This document shows, piece by piece, positions 32,791-43,800 of a stretch of 64,000 bases of DNA (the first letter of the stretch is position 1; each line of letters opens with the position of its first letter). The notes beneath the pieces are model-generated. The model searched no databases. It was not told the DNA's origin and worked only from the letters and a program-made list of their open reading frames with translations. This stretch comes from Panaeolus papilionaceus (Eukaryota > Basidiomycota > Agaricomycetes > Agaricales): the NCBI GenBank assembly GCA_015501605.1, contig JADNRZ010000003.1, forward strand, positions 1,178,001 to 1,242,000. Direction: 5' to 3'. The position numbers and the translations under genes were made by a program.

Positions 32791-34827
32791 CTAGTTGTCA
32801 TCCAAATCCCAATCACTCTCCATCGTCTTCAATTTACGGTACTGGCGTGCGATCTCTACCTTTCGGGTCTTGACAATACGACGAACCCCTTTACGATAGC
32901 TGAAAACACTATCAAAACGGTCTCCATATTCAATCTGAGCTTGATGTGCAAGCTCAGCATCCTCGCGCGCCCGTATCTCAGTCAGGTGCCCTGTCATCGC
33001 ACTAAATGCCATGCGTCTGCCATCAGAAAGAGTAAAGTCACGCCAAAAATCATCTTGTGATAGGCGCCGCCATCTTGCCACAATAATCTGTGAAAGCAAT
33101 CAATATCGCACCAAATAGATGAGAAAGTACACATACACGCCATTTACTGTAATAGGATTTCACGTTATTCCACTGCTTTGCTTTCCATTGCTCTCCTGAT
33201 GGGAGCTTGAGATGTGAGTAATAGAGATTTCGCCAATACTTAATTGGAACACGGTGGCCTTTGACGATAAGAGGGGATGTACCTCGCCAGTAAGGAGGGG
33301 TATCGTCCCACATTCCGTTGAGCTTGTCAATCTCTTCGTTGGTGAAGCTCAAAGGAGGAGGGTCAGGGATGTCATCCTCGCCAAGAGTGAGCGAAATATT
33401 GGCGCCGATTTGAATAGGTCGCACAAATCGGTTATCGTTGTTAGCAGTTCCTGAGCTTGGCAATAGCAGATGGGGTGGTGAAGCTAGAGGCAGGGCTGAA
33501 TGGGAGACGAAATGTACAGAAGATAATGAAGATGATGGTGGTGGCAACGGTGATGTGCCTGGATGGGATGCAGGAGACTGACTTGGAGACAGAGGTAAAG
33601 GAAATGCAGAGGAGGGGGAGGTGGAGGCTCCAGGGCTATTGTGACGAGTAGATACATTGGGCTCGGAGTGCACGCCAGCAGACGCTGATCTGACAACCAG
33701 TGACTGGAGGTCCTTTCGCATGCTGATGATCTCCGTCTCAATATGAGGCACCAGCTAAAACAGGATTAGGATGCAATCATGTAACGAGACATCTACTACG
33801 CACCTTTACACTGTTATTACACCTTGTTGCCTCCTCCCTCAACCTGTCCCTCTCATGTTTCGGAATGTACGGTGATTTTTCGACGATTCTATCAGCCTGT
33901 GCCGCCTGTTAGTGAAGCGATCATCATCAGGGTGTTGCGATACTTACCCAGCTGAGCAGCTGTGTATGCTCCTCCATCGACTGTGGCCTATCTTCGATGT
34001 GATCAGACACCTTTGCATGAGACGGAGTTGGTTGGACAGCTGGCTTTCCAAATATGATTTGATGGCGCAAATCCACAGTATTGACTCGTTTCTTGGATCC
34101 TGTTTTCGCTTTTGAGATCCCACCATCTCTTGGTCCTCGGTGCATTCGCTGCGCATTGGGATGGGTAAGGCTACGTATGAAAGTGAATCAGAAAATTGGA
34201 TCTAAGCTTAATATCGTGCACTCACTTCGTCCATGCATCTCCAAGTTTCTCTTGACTGTGATAACGCAAGCGGCTCTTTAACGCTTCTTTGTTACCCGAT
34301 ACGTGAAGCTTAAGGGATCGGCACCACTGTAGGAGCTGCTCCTTCTTCGCACCAGTACTTAAAAGGAGATGATGAGAAATGCAGGTGGCGACATTTACCA
34401 CTACGACTCACATATCAACATATTGAATGCCAGTATTACCAGCAAACGACGGCAAAGGAAGGTTCTTGTCCAAAGATGTGTCTGCTTGGCAGTGGTCCAG
34501 CTTGTTGCTATCCTTCCCCTCTGTGGCACCCGCATCCAACATAACAACATCCCTATCAAGGTCCTCCTCAGCCCCATGATCTTCATCCATCGTGACCATC
34601 ATAACCCCGAAGTTCTGCTGGTGGTTGCAGTAACGTGTGTCAAAGTAGACGAAAGCGAGGATGAGGGTGATGTAAAAGAGAAGGGTGATGATGTTTTCAA
34701 GAGCATCCACGGCTTGGATGGACTGTTTGTCGTCGTCGTTTAAAGCTGGCTTCAAGTCCGGGCCGTCAGTGAGGAGCCATCCAAGGTGGTTGCAAATGGC
34801 CACAAATTGGGCGTGTGCTAGTGCCAT
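32791..34827 (-). CDS. SAP-motif DNA-binding protein paired with the recombinase, 595 aa
   Basis: Exons are 34827-34412, 34357-34226, 34170-33948, 33905-33804, 33754-33137 and 33087-32791; 596 codons including TAG. Residues about 140-180 match a SAP motif (KKEQLLQWCRSLKLHVSGNK followed by ALKSRLRYH), a helix-turn-helix that binds A/T-rich DNA. Residues about 310-375 are a Ser/Pro-rich linker. The C-terminal 170 residues are rich in Trp and basic residues (KYWRNLYYSHLKL, KQWNNVKSYYSKW, RWRRLSQDDFWRDF, FSYRKGVRRIV), a conserved-looking fold I cannot name. Two in-frame stretches could be unspliced introns: 93 nt in exon 1, which translates to a hydrophobic run, and 51 nt in exon 3. I infer an accessory factor for transposition or target binding. 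A splice acceptor just before the ATG suggests a 5'UTR intron. Confidence 0.75.
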
Positions 34828-35283
34828 CACAGACGTTAGCAGGCTTCTGTAAAAATAAAATAAGATTAGCGATCATATTTAATCAACCACAGAGCAATTG
34901 ACGAGCAGCAAGCCCGACTCAATGCTTGCAACGTTTAACTAACAGCAGCAACTCATCCCAGGCCAAAGAAAGGGGGGCAGATTGGCCACATGCACGCCAT
35001 TAAATTAGAAGGAAGGTGTAGGGAGGCACAGTAATTAAACTGTCTAATTTAGATAAGGGAGAAGAGGGGTGGGGCAGCGGCGACATCAACGACGACGACG
35101 ACGAAGCACAGCGAGTGAACCGAACGACGACCGTGACAAGCATGGGTGCCGAACAGCTGAAGCTGATGGCAAACATCGCCAATCAGGACCAACGGCCTTT
35201 CACGGTTCCATGAGCCGAACATGTCACGGCCGCGCTCCCACCCGCCAACGACTGTGACACGAGGCTTATCTCATCCCGCGGGA
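34828..35283. other. SAP-gene upstream region, no gene
   Basis: It contains a strong splice acceptor on the minus strand (TTATTTTATTTTTACAG, ending near 34851), probably from a leader intron. A short run of GAC triplets lies at 35091-35103. No open frame is supported. Confidence 0.35.
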
Positions 35284-35407
35284 CCGTTGCAACGACGATA
35301 GAAGTTATCGCTCGCAGAAGAGACTTGTCTCAACATTGGTGACAGATTCAGGGTTGTGACAGCTTGTAACGCTGCCGCAACAGTGACGGGAATTGTCCAA
35401 CCCCACA
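35284..35407 (+). repeat. Right inverted repeat
   Basis: This is the counterpart of 27844-27950. The outer 18-base match lies at 35389-35406, then one extra A, then TTAA at 35408-35411. The 12-base match lies at 35322-35333. Divergence between the copies is clearly above that of a fresh insertion. Confidence 0.6.
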
Positions 35408-35832
35408 TTAAGTATAATAATTATTGTCCCAACTTGACCAAGACTTCAACAAGACATTGACACATTTATCGTGTATTGTTGAAGCAAGTATTGAAGAATA
35501 ATAACTTTGTCGCTGATCATCATCATCCCACATTATTATTTTTGTTGTCGATGTGAAAGCAAAGACTATGGCGAGTGTTCATAAGACACAATGAAAGAAA
35601 GGTACCCGTTGGTGGTTAATGGACAAGTTGAAGAGGTTCTTGACGACCTTGTCATTCTCTTGTGATGGGGTCAACTGGTCACACTCTTTGATCATCCACC
35701 AAAGTCTGTGAGGCAATGCGGCCACCGCCATTGCAAGGGCTATGCTCCCCGCTTTACACTTTAATTCTCAGCTTATCATTACCTCCATCGTAACTCTTTC
35801 TATTCTTTCTACTACCATTAGTTCATTACATT

Positions 35833-37840
35833 ATGAGTTTGGATAAGAACCTCTTCACTCTCCTGTTTACGCCTCATAAGGATAATCCACTTGTCGTTGA
35901 CTTGGTTGACCCTGCCGGAAATCCACATTATCGAAAGCAAAGAATCCCAGGTCCGGAATACAAGATTGAGGTCTATGGTAAGAACATTAACGACTCTTTA
36001 TTTTATTTCTCTATTATGTTTCACCTGACGGTTCTTTCCTAGACTTCGTATCGGAATCATTGCTTGCGACAGTTTCTGCGCTTGCACCCACGTCCAAAGT
36101 AAAGACGATAGAACTTCATAACCCAAACTCAATCGTAGAACTCAAGTTCACTGGCACTCTCTCATTTCGGTGGTCTTTTAAATGGGAAGAGTAAGCGTCT
36201 GTCTAGACAGATCGGTGGCACAGAAAGTTTCTAACCTTGACTGTTTCTTAGGCACGAGTTCGAGTGGAAACGCGAGGAATGCTTCATCATCCGAAAGCCT
36301 GATCCCCCGGTTATCATAGCTGTAACCAGAGAGTCTACGGGTCGGCCCAAAACAACTTCTGCTCAAATATTAGATTACAACCTGAACAGGTGAGGTCCTA
36401 CTACCCATAAGAACCCTACCTGAAATAACTCCCCACCTTCAATATAGATTCGACATCAACGATCGGAAAGGGCTGGAGATCGTCGTTCTAACTGCATTGC
36501 TTACCTTCCAAGATGCAAATGAGGCACAAAGGCTCCCAGCACCACCTCAGGCGGAAGTTGCTTCCCCATCTGTCGCGAACCCGCCATTGGCAAGTCGCAT
36601 CCTCGGGACACCAGTCGCAATCCAATCACCTGCCACCGAGCAACCCCCTCCTCCTCCACCGCCGCCGAAACCTCCTCAGAAGACAGGTGTCGATCGGATA
36701 GCTGAGCTACAGGCTATGAAGGGGGAGTACAACGAAATCATAATTCACGATGAGGGTAGCGTCCAAGACTACGCGGCGTATTGCAGTAAATTACTAGAAG
36801 TAATGCATGGTTTTCATTGCGCGTGCTTTCACTAACTCTCTATAGGACGATGCAATGCTCTTTATAACTGTGAAATCTGCTGAAATGATGCAGGTACCAA
36901 AGGTCTTGCAAGTTGTCGAAGAAACCAAGCGCATTCGGCACAAGGCTGGTAAGCTACGCCCTTATTGTGCAATTATATCGGCTGAGCGTTTGTTGTAGGT
37001 CTATCAGACGACGAGGAATTATATCAATACGTGTTATATGACACCGAAGTCAAAAAAGGCCCAAAACGAATTAACCTGGATGACGGTGTTAAGAACAAAT
37101 ATGCGCCACCGCAAAACCTTGTTATTCATCTGAGCAAAATCTCAATGCCCGAGTTGCAGCCGAAAGCTCAAGGGAACGACAGGAAGGACTCGAAAAAGAA
37201 GGACGATAAAAAGGGTTGGTGGTAGCTTTTGTCACTTTTGTCATATATTCATCGACATCTTCGACTTCAATTCACAACTTCAGCATCGACTTCTAATCCT
37301 GCACGTCCTGCGCCTCCACCCCCTGCTATCCCTTCTGGGCCACCCCCTGCCAGCTCTTCTCAGCCAACAAAGCCAAAAAAAAACCCCGCGCCTCAACATA
37401 ACACCAAACCCTCGAAACTTCAGCGACCAGGACAAACGAATTCTCCCAATACTCCCAACAACAACAAAGTCCCAGCCCAACAAGCTCATCCCTATCAGCC
37501 GACGCCGTCTCCTTCTCAGCTCAACAACCCCTCGACCTACACTGCCCCACCTCCTGGCCGTCCCCGGCCACAAAGTGGTGTTGCTTTCCCTCAACCATGG
37601 ACTGGTCCACCAGCCAGTACTCCTGCGACGGGTGCAAGCTTGTATGCCTCTGCTTATGCCTCCCCTCCCCAAAGCTTCCCGCCTCAGACATGGACCCCAC
37701 CTGGTCCACCACCCCCTCCACCCTCTCAACAACCACCACAGTTCACAAACCCAGCCGTTAATGCTCCTGCATCCAAACCCCTCTCTGCTTCAAATGTCGT
37801 TCACGGACTGTTCGACTTTATCAACAGCCATCGAAAGTGA
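35833..37840 (+). CDS. Conserved-looking protein with Pro-rich C-terminus, 552 aa; function unknown
   Basis: Exons are 35833-35977, 36043-36190, 36252-36389, 36448-36799, 36846-36948, 36999-37214 and 37284-37840; 553 codons including TGA. The start follows a C/T-rich leader (CATTACATTATGAG). Residues 1-165 look like a compact beta-rich domain (LLFTPHKDNPLVVDLVDPAG, ELKFTGTLSFRWSFKWEE, HEFEWKREECFII), somewhat like the fungal tubby-like proteins, but that is a guess. A Pro run (PPPPPPPPKPP) follows, then a helical segment, a Lys-rich stretch (DRKDSKKKDDKKG) and a long Pro/Gln/Ser-rich tail that ends in NVVHGLFDFINSHRK. The last intron is 69 nt and contains an in-frame TAG, so its retention would give a shorter protein ending in KKGWW. 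Confidence 0.8.
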
Positions 37841-40800
37841 TAAAACCCACATGGACATGTATTCTAAACGTGTGTACAACAACTATTGTTCTCTGCTCAG
37901 CATCTAGGATCCGGATTAGATACCTGTATGCGATAATATCATACATGTTCGATGCTATCCAACCAATTTACTTAAAGTCTCTTGGATCACAAGCTACCCA
38001 CGGCTCAATTCAAATTCGCGTCAATCTGTACCTGGACCTTACGTCTAACACCTGCTTTTGCTCTTTTTCATTTCCTCTCTCTTTCTGCAGCTTCCGCACT
38101 GAAGTGAGTACGTATACTGTTTCCGCCATTGCTTGGTTTTTTAGACTTTTGCTAGGGGACTTCGTGCTGATTACTCGACTTCTGCATGTAGGGGTCATAA
38201 CATACTGCTTTCAAAACTCTTCGGAAGACCCACAGATGTCAGCATCGCATGAGCGCAGTTAAATGACGATGTCTACGTTACCCCGGCTAAGCAAGAAAGT
38301 CTCAGATGGTTAAGCTACTCACCAATTTAGCTTGGTGACATTTCTTCATCTGCATCTGAAACTAGGAGCTATTTATCTGTACTGCCAGCAAACGTCTACT
38401 GCCTCATGGTTGTCCACGGTTGGCCTTGTTCCTTTCTGCTGTCGAGGCCTGTTTAGCTCCATTTTCTCATATACTATCAACATCACTTGGACTTCGTGTT
38501 AACCGCATCAAACGAACCATCTCAGACAGAAAATGCTCGTCTTTTGAGAGGCTGGATTCCGACTTCTCACATCGGCTACACTTGCACTTGCCGGCGGTGC
38601 TGGGCAAGTGGACGAGTGTTGGGACGTCATAGCTTTTTTCTCACTGTGGATGATTTTTGCTTCTCTTCAATGCCTTTCACAGGAAGTCTCCCATTAAGGC
38701 TCGGTGGCACGCTTCCTTGAGGAGTTGTGGGGTATAGGACTTTAATTGGACTTCCGCTCTCGGATTGCACGTCGGGAAGTTTTGAGTTACCTGAAAATCC
38801 CTTGGAGGATGCTGTTATCATTGGACACTGGCGCAACATCTTTCTGTACTATGCATGTCGAGGTGAGTCACTGAGATCACAAATTTATCGCCGCACTTGA
38901 TAATCTCTACTCAGAAGCCAGCACACACGCAGATGTATATACATTTTTTCAAGTGGGTCATCCTCCCAGCTCACGCTTTCACTGCTCATGCGCAGATCCT
39001 AAGAAGTCCTGATCGAAGACCTCGACCATAGTCAGATGCACACACACACACACACACACACAAGTTGGGCGCCGTTAACGGGGTCAGTCGGCGGTTATGG
39101 TGAGCTCAGACGTCAATCACGTAGGAAAAATCACCTGGACATCTAATTACTCATTATGGTTCTACCAATCGTCGTATGTAACCTGATCACCGCCGAGCAC
39201 CGCTCTCAGCATCAAACCAGCGACTCTCAAGCATGGCTTTTCATCACTCTGAACACGGTTGTACCAAGTTCCAGACCGTCAGCCTATTGCTTCGCTTGCT
39301 CTACTCTTATAGGTCTTCAAGGAGCTTCTTATACCGGACTTAAGCTCGGGCGACACCTAACTGCTCCTGAACATCGTTGACTAGCAGATGGACACTTGTT
39401 CACTTGTTCTCAAGCACAGGTAGTATTTCAACCCCGCCTACTGATGGATATTTCTCCGGGTTCTCCATGGATCCAATGACACAAATATTCTTAACGATCA
39501 CAGACCTGAGTGATTTTCTGACTGACATTTAATAGGGACCAATTATTCCTTCCGAACAACTGTAACTTCGGGGCATTTTGTAAGCCGCTTGAAGATACAT
39601 AGCACCTTGAAGCTCGACACGAAAATTATGATAAGCGTCGGTTGGGGATACGGCAATTACCTGGCACTTTGCTAAAAGGCTTAACCATGAGTTAACCTGA
39701 TACATCTAAAGTTGCTAAGCACACGCCAAAATAATCGTGGCCTCTATATATTCTGTCAGTCTGCCATAAATCTTTGTCCTTACCTGGTGCAGTGTAATCG
39801 GTTTTCTTTTGATCAACACTTTTCACTATCCAACCGGCTTTCCATCCAAAGTTAAACCTGAGCAAAGGTTTTACACATACCAGCTTCGCTAGGTTAAGTC
39901 TCCAGCATTCTTTTTTGATGTCAACAGCCGGCGGTAATCATTCGAATAGACGAACACCTAGTACCAATGCAGAGGCCCACTCACGGGTGTATTCATGCTC
40001 ATGACACTCTCGCCTTCACTGGGTTCTTAAACTGAGTGTAATATGTATCCCGCTGACAATTTTATTTATTGTCGGTGTGTATGTGCAAAATCAAAAGGAT
40101 GGAGAACTCGGAATGAGCGGAAGAATCACTGAAATTTCGACTGAACGCCCGTGGGTACGATATCATACACAGTCTAGGTTTGGCGTAGGGCATAATAATT
40201 CAATCCCGTAAGCAGTTGCGGCTCTGCAGAGGTGACTTAACTTAGCGGCTAAGTCCCACTAATTTTGAGTCATGGTTGGAATGAACCTCGGAATGCCAGG
40301 CGTGGGTCCGTGTGACACTATGGCAACACACACGACACATGATGTCAGCGAAAAGAGCGCCCGTCAGCCACACCCTCCAATAGGGTGCTGCGAAGCAATT
40401 CTCTCAATTTGGCACATATAAATTATTCCTGGTTTACTCGCACGTCCTCAGTATATCTCCTGCTAAGTCGAGCATATGCTACAGATTCCGTGGGGGGTAC
40501 CTGCAAGCTAATATATTTGCGTCTTCGACATGACAGGTCCCAATAAATCAAGCATCACTTAACTGCAACTCGGCTGCTAAAGTCGGAGATAAAATTATAC
40601 GAGCACCCCGACAACAGTGGAGTATTACCGATGGCATCGATGGCACGCAAATCATCCGGCAACGGTTCTATAAATTATCACCGTGCACGGTGCACCGCAC
40701 TTCCTTTAACATCCACGTTATTTTTCGAAATGCCTTGCAAATGGCAGGCCTCTGAGTTCCGAATATTGCTCGAGGCGACGCCAAAAGTCTCATGGAGTGC

Positions 40801-43800
40801 GAATACAGAGATTTCTTGAGACAAAATCGAGTGCACCATCGGACTGTTTTGGTGCAAGGAATGCCGGTGATCAGACACAAATAAACAAGTCCGGTGACAT
40901 CTACTTTCTTACATGAAAAACGAGGCAAACGAGTAAAAATATGTGTCAATTCGATAGTATCATGTATGCATGGTGGGCTTCTCAGCCCAGGACTTATCTA
41001 AGATAGTAGGAAACATTCGATTCTCGTCAAGTCTCTGAATTTCAAAGACGACTTTTATTCTATAACCAAGGTCCTATCGAAATGAAAAGGTACCCAGAGT
41101 CTGAAGTTATTAGGCACATCTACTAATACTCGACGCTCGGTAATGTCAGAATGTGTACCAACGTGCGCATCTCCACAATGCGCGTGGGTCACTTGACTGA
41201 CTGACTTGATCCTAGGTTTCGCCCCAAGTATGGTCTGAGATAAGGCCCAGCATGATGCACCTGCGAATAAAATAAGAATGGTCATGTATTATGATTCCCG
41301 GTGAAGACGTTGAGTATCCCAAAGTATACTCGACTGTGTTTGGAAGGTATCTGCTTGGACAGGTAATAGAGTATGGGCCGGATTCCAAACATGCCTTGGT
41401 GAGAGCAACGCGTAGCCGGCATACGCGGGTTTCCACTGAACCAGCCTTGCCGAATCTTCTGAGTAGCAGACGACATCTCTAGCACAATACCCAGGCTAGT
41501 GGGCTGCGGTGGCGGCTGTGAAAAAAAGGTCCTACCACTATGCAACGTTTTTTACGAGTTCCGTGCGGTAGATCAGTAGTAAGTGGGTTTTTCGATAACT
41601 ATTAACCATCTTCGCACATTTCTGACGGTCCCTCACCTACACAGCTTGGGGCCAACTTAGCAAACCCCGTTGGTATCACTCCTTTGATTTCGGGAGGTTA
41701 GCAAGTCATCGGCATCGGCAGCGTGGGCAAAGTGGAATTACACTGCAGAGAGAACTAAATCGGTGAACAGTCTGACGGGTGTCTTTGACATTTGGTTCTT
41801 CTGCCAGTGGGCTCTCGTGTTCATTCATCAGCATCAAAGCAATTCTAGTTGTGAGGTGCTTCTGGCTGACATGCAGCAGATTCGGCCACACCCCATGAAC
41901 ATTGAATTTAATTTTAGCGATGGATAGCAACCTGACCTGTTGGATCGGGTCCCCAACGGATTCAGTGCGGTGATGGAGAGAAAAGTGGCGTGCTATGCGG
42001 CCGTGCGCGCGCACGAGAACGCGATTCGGACGAAACATGTGGGAGAGTCACTGCGATGCTCTGTGCGTCTGATTCGGCCAAACCATCATGATGCGTTTGA
42101 TGCGCCACTTCGATTCATCATCAGGGCCGCCTGGATTTTCAGACTATAGGTTTTGGCGTGTTTGAAGTCTCCAGGTATCAACTTCTGGGAGTTAGTCATC
42201 TATGCTCATTAATGTTAGGTACAAGATACATTGTTACATGGTGTACCGCCGAGCTTAATCAACGGAAGGGTCACGTGCTGTACATCGCGGATGGGGTCGT
42301 AGGTGCCATTAATCAAAGGCGGCAAGGAGATGGCGCGATCGTGTGGCGCGGGTTTGAAGTCGAAGATGTACTCCTAGAACATTGGTCACCTGGTTAGAGA
42401 GAGGTATAGAGCCACATCATTCGCGCTCGAAACACTAGTGGCTTAAGTGCTAGGCGGCAGACATCATAAGTAATGTGGGTAAGGTCCATATACCGAGAGT
42501 TAGCACGGGGCGGTAATTCTGTAGAGCGCCCGATTGTGTGGTGAAACGCGTCGGTGTTCGAAGACTTGGCCACTTAGTCTGGGACATAGCTAAGTACTGC
42601 TAAGGGTATTGTTCTAACCATGCACCTGTCTGTCCATCTAAATTCATCAGGGAAAGAAGACCTTATCCTTTACCGCATTCATTAATCGTCGTTACTAGAT
42701 ATTCAACGCCGACTTGGTGTTGTAGAAAATATACTTCTCTACAAAATTGACACTGCGCCGCCTCCGAAGATATAGGAGCCTGCCCTCTTTCGAGAATGTT
42801 GGCTAATACCCTCCCTTCAACTTTCCAAGGCATTTCACTGGTGGGTCGTAGGCCTATTACATAGCTTAAGAGGACATGAAGGTAGGGTAACAACGGCAGC
42901 AGAAGACAGCCAGAGACAATCGAAATATTAGCCATGAAGTTTAACACACACGAGATTTCCAGAATCACCATTGTATGATGTAGCGGTTCAACCTACCATT
43001 GACAGCGTTCAATCCACCGCATTGACGCCCACCGGGTAGTTACCAACATGGAGCAACGCCTTCGACAAAAGAAACCACAGGACTGCATCTTTCACGGGTT
43101 ATAATACCTAAAATGAGTCGAACACGAGGTTATCGACGCCACTGGGGAGTTTGTTAGGTACACTGCCCGAATGTCGGCTTCTTCCAGTCCTCCCTGTCAG
43201 AGATACATGGCATAGTTGGTGTGAAGCACACCTAGAAACATGTCCGACGACATCGAATTATCTCTGCTACGCCGTGACTGTAGTTTCTCGAAGCGGACTC
43301 AGTATAATAACGCTGACCGCAAGTTGACGGCAGGTACTGGTAGCGTTCTACACGTCATTAGCGATAGGCCTTTCCACCGGCAGGGAACCAATTTCACTTT
43401 CGACAAGGTTTCTACTTCAAGCCTTAAATGGTAGATAAGTAAACAAAGACTTTAGAGTCAGCCAACTCATTTCTTGAACTTCAGCCAATCAATCAAACAA
43501 CCTCTGAATCGGTTGCGCACCCAATATTCAGGTAACCTTCGCCACTGGGAGTCGGGGTCGGGACCTATTGGTGCAAAGTTACGTTCAAATGGCAGGGCTG
43601 GAAGCGTCGGTATGATCCCTGACGAAAAGTATTATTGAAAGGTTCGGAAATGAAGCTTGGTACCGATAGTGATTGTCAGATGACTATGAATAAGCTTGAA
43701 GGAAGGGTTAAAGCTTCTGCTCGAATGTGTACGTCTTGCTATCAAGTCGCCAGCCGTGAGATGGAATTAATAACACCCAGTGATAGTGGCCCCAATTTTG

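Larger units (their letters stand above)
27840..35411. mobile_element. Candidate 7.6-kb mobile element with TTAA-flanked inverted repeats
   Basis: Diverged inverted repeats at 27844-27950 and 35284-35407 are bordered on the outside by TTAA (27840-27843 and 35408-35411). Between them lie a tyrosine recombinase gene, a SAP-motif gene read towards it, a foldback sequence and about 2.7 kb without genes. TTAA duplication with inverted ends is the habit of piggyBac-type DNA elements, whereas tyrosine-recombinase elements such as Cryptons usually lack inverted ends. So either this is an unusual combination, or two independent copies of a repeat happen to flank the recombinase locus. No piggyBac transposase is visible inside. 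Confidence 0.45.

Noticed and set aside
35221..35463. Possible solo LTR (TGTCACGG ... TTGACACA)
   Set aside because: The ends resemble TG...CA but no matching target duplication flanks them; the region is better explained by the inverted repeat that pairs with 27844-27950.
40679..40692. 14-base perfect palindrome CACCGTGCACGGTG
   Set aside because: A few palindromes of this length are expected by chance in 64 kb, and nothing else marks the site.
42663..42971. 102-codon minus-strand frame with a hydrophobic N-terminus
   Set aside because: Length is within chance expectation for 22 kb read in six frames; no supporting introns, promoter or conserved motif.
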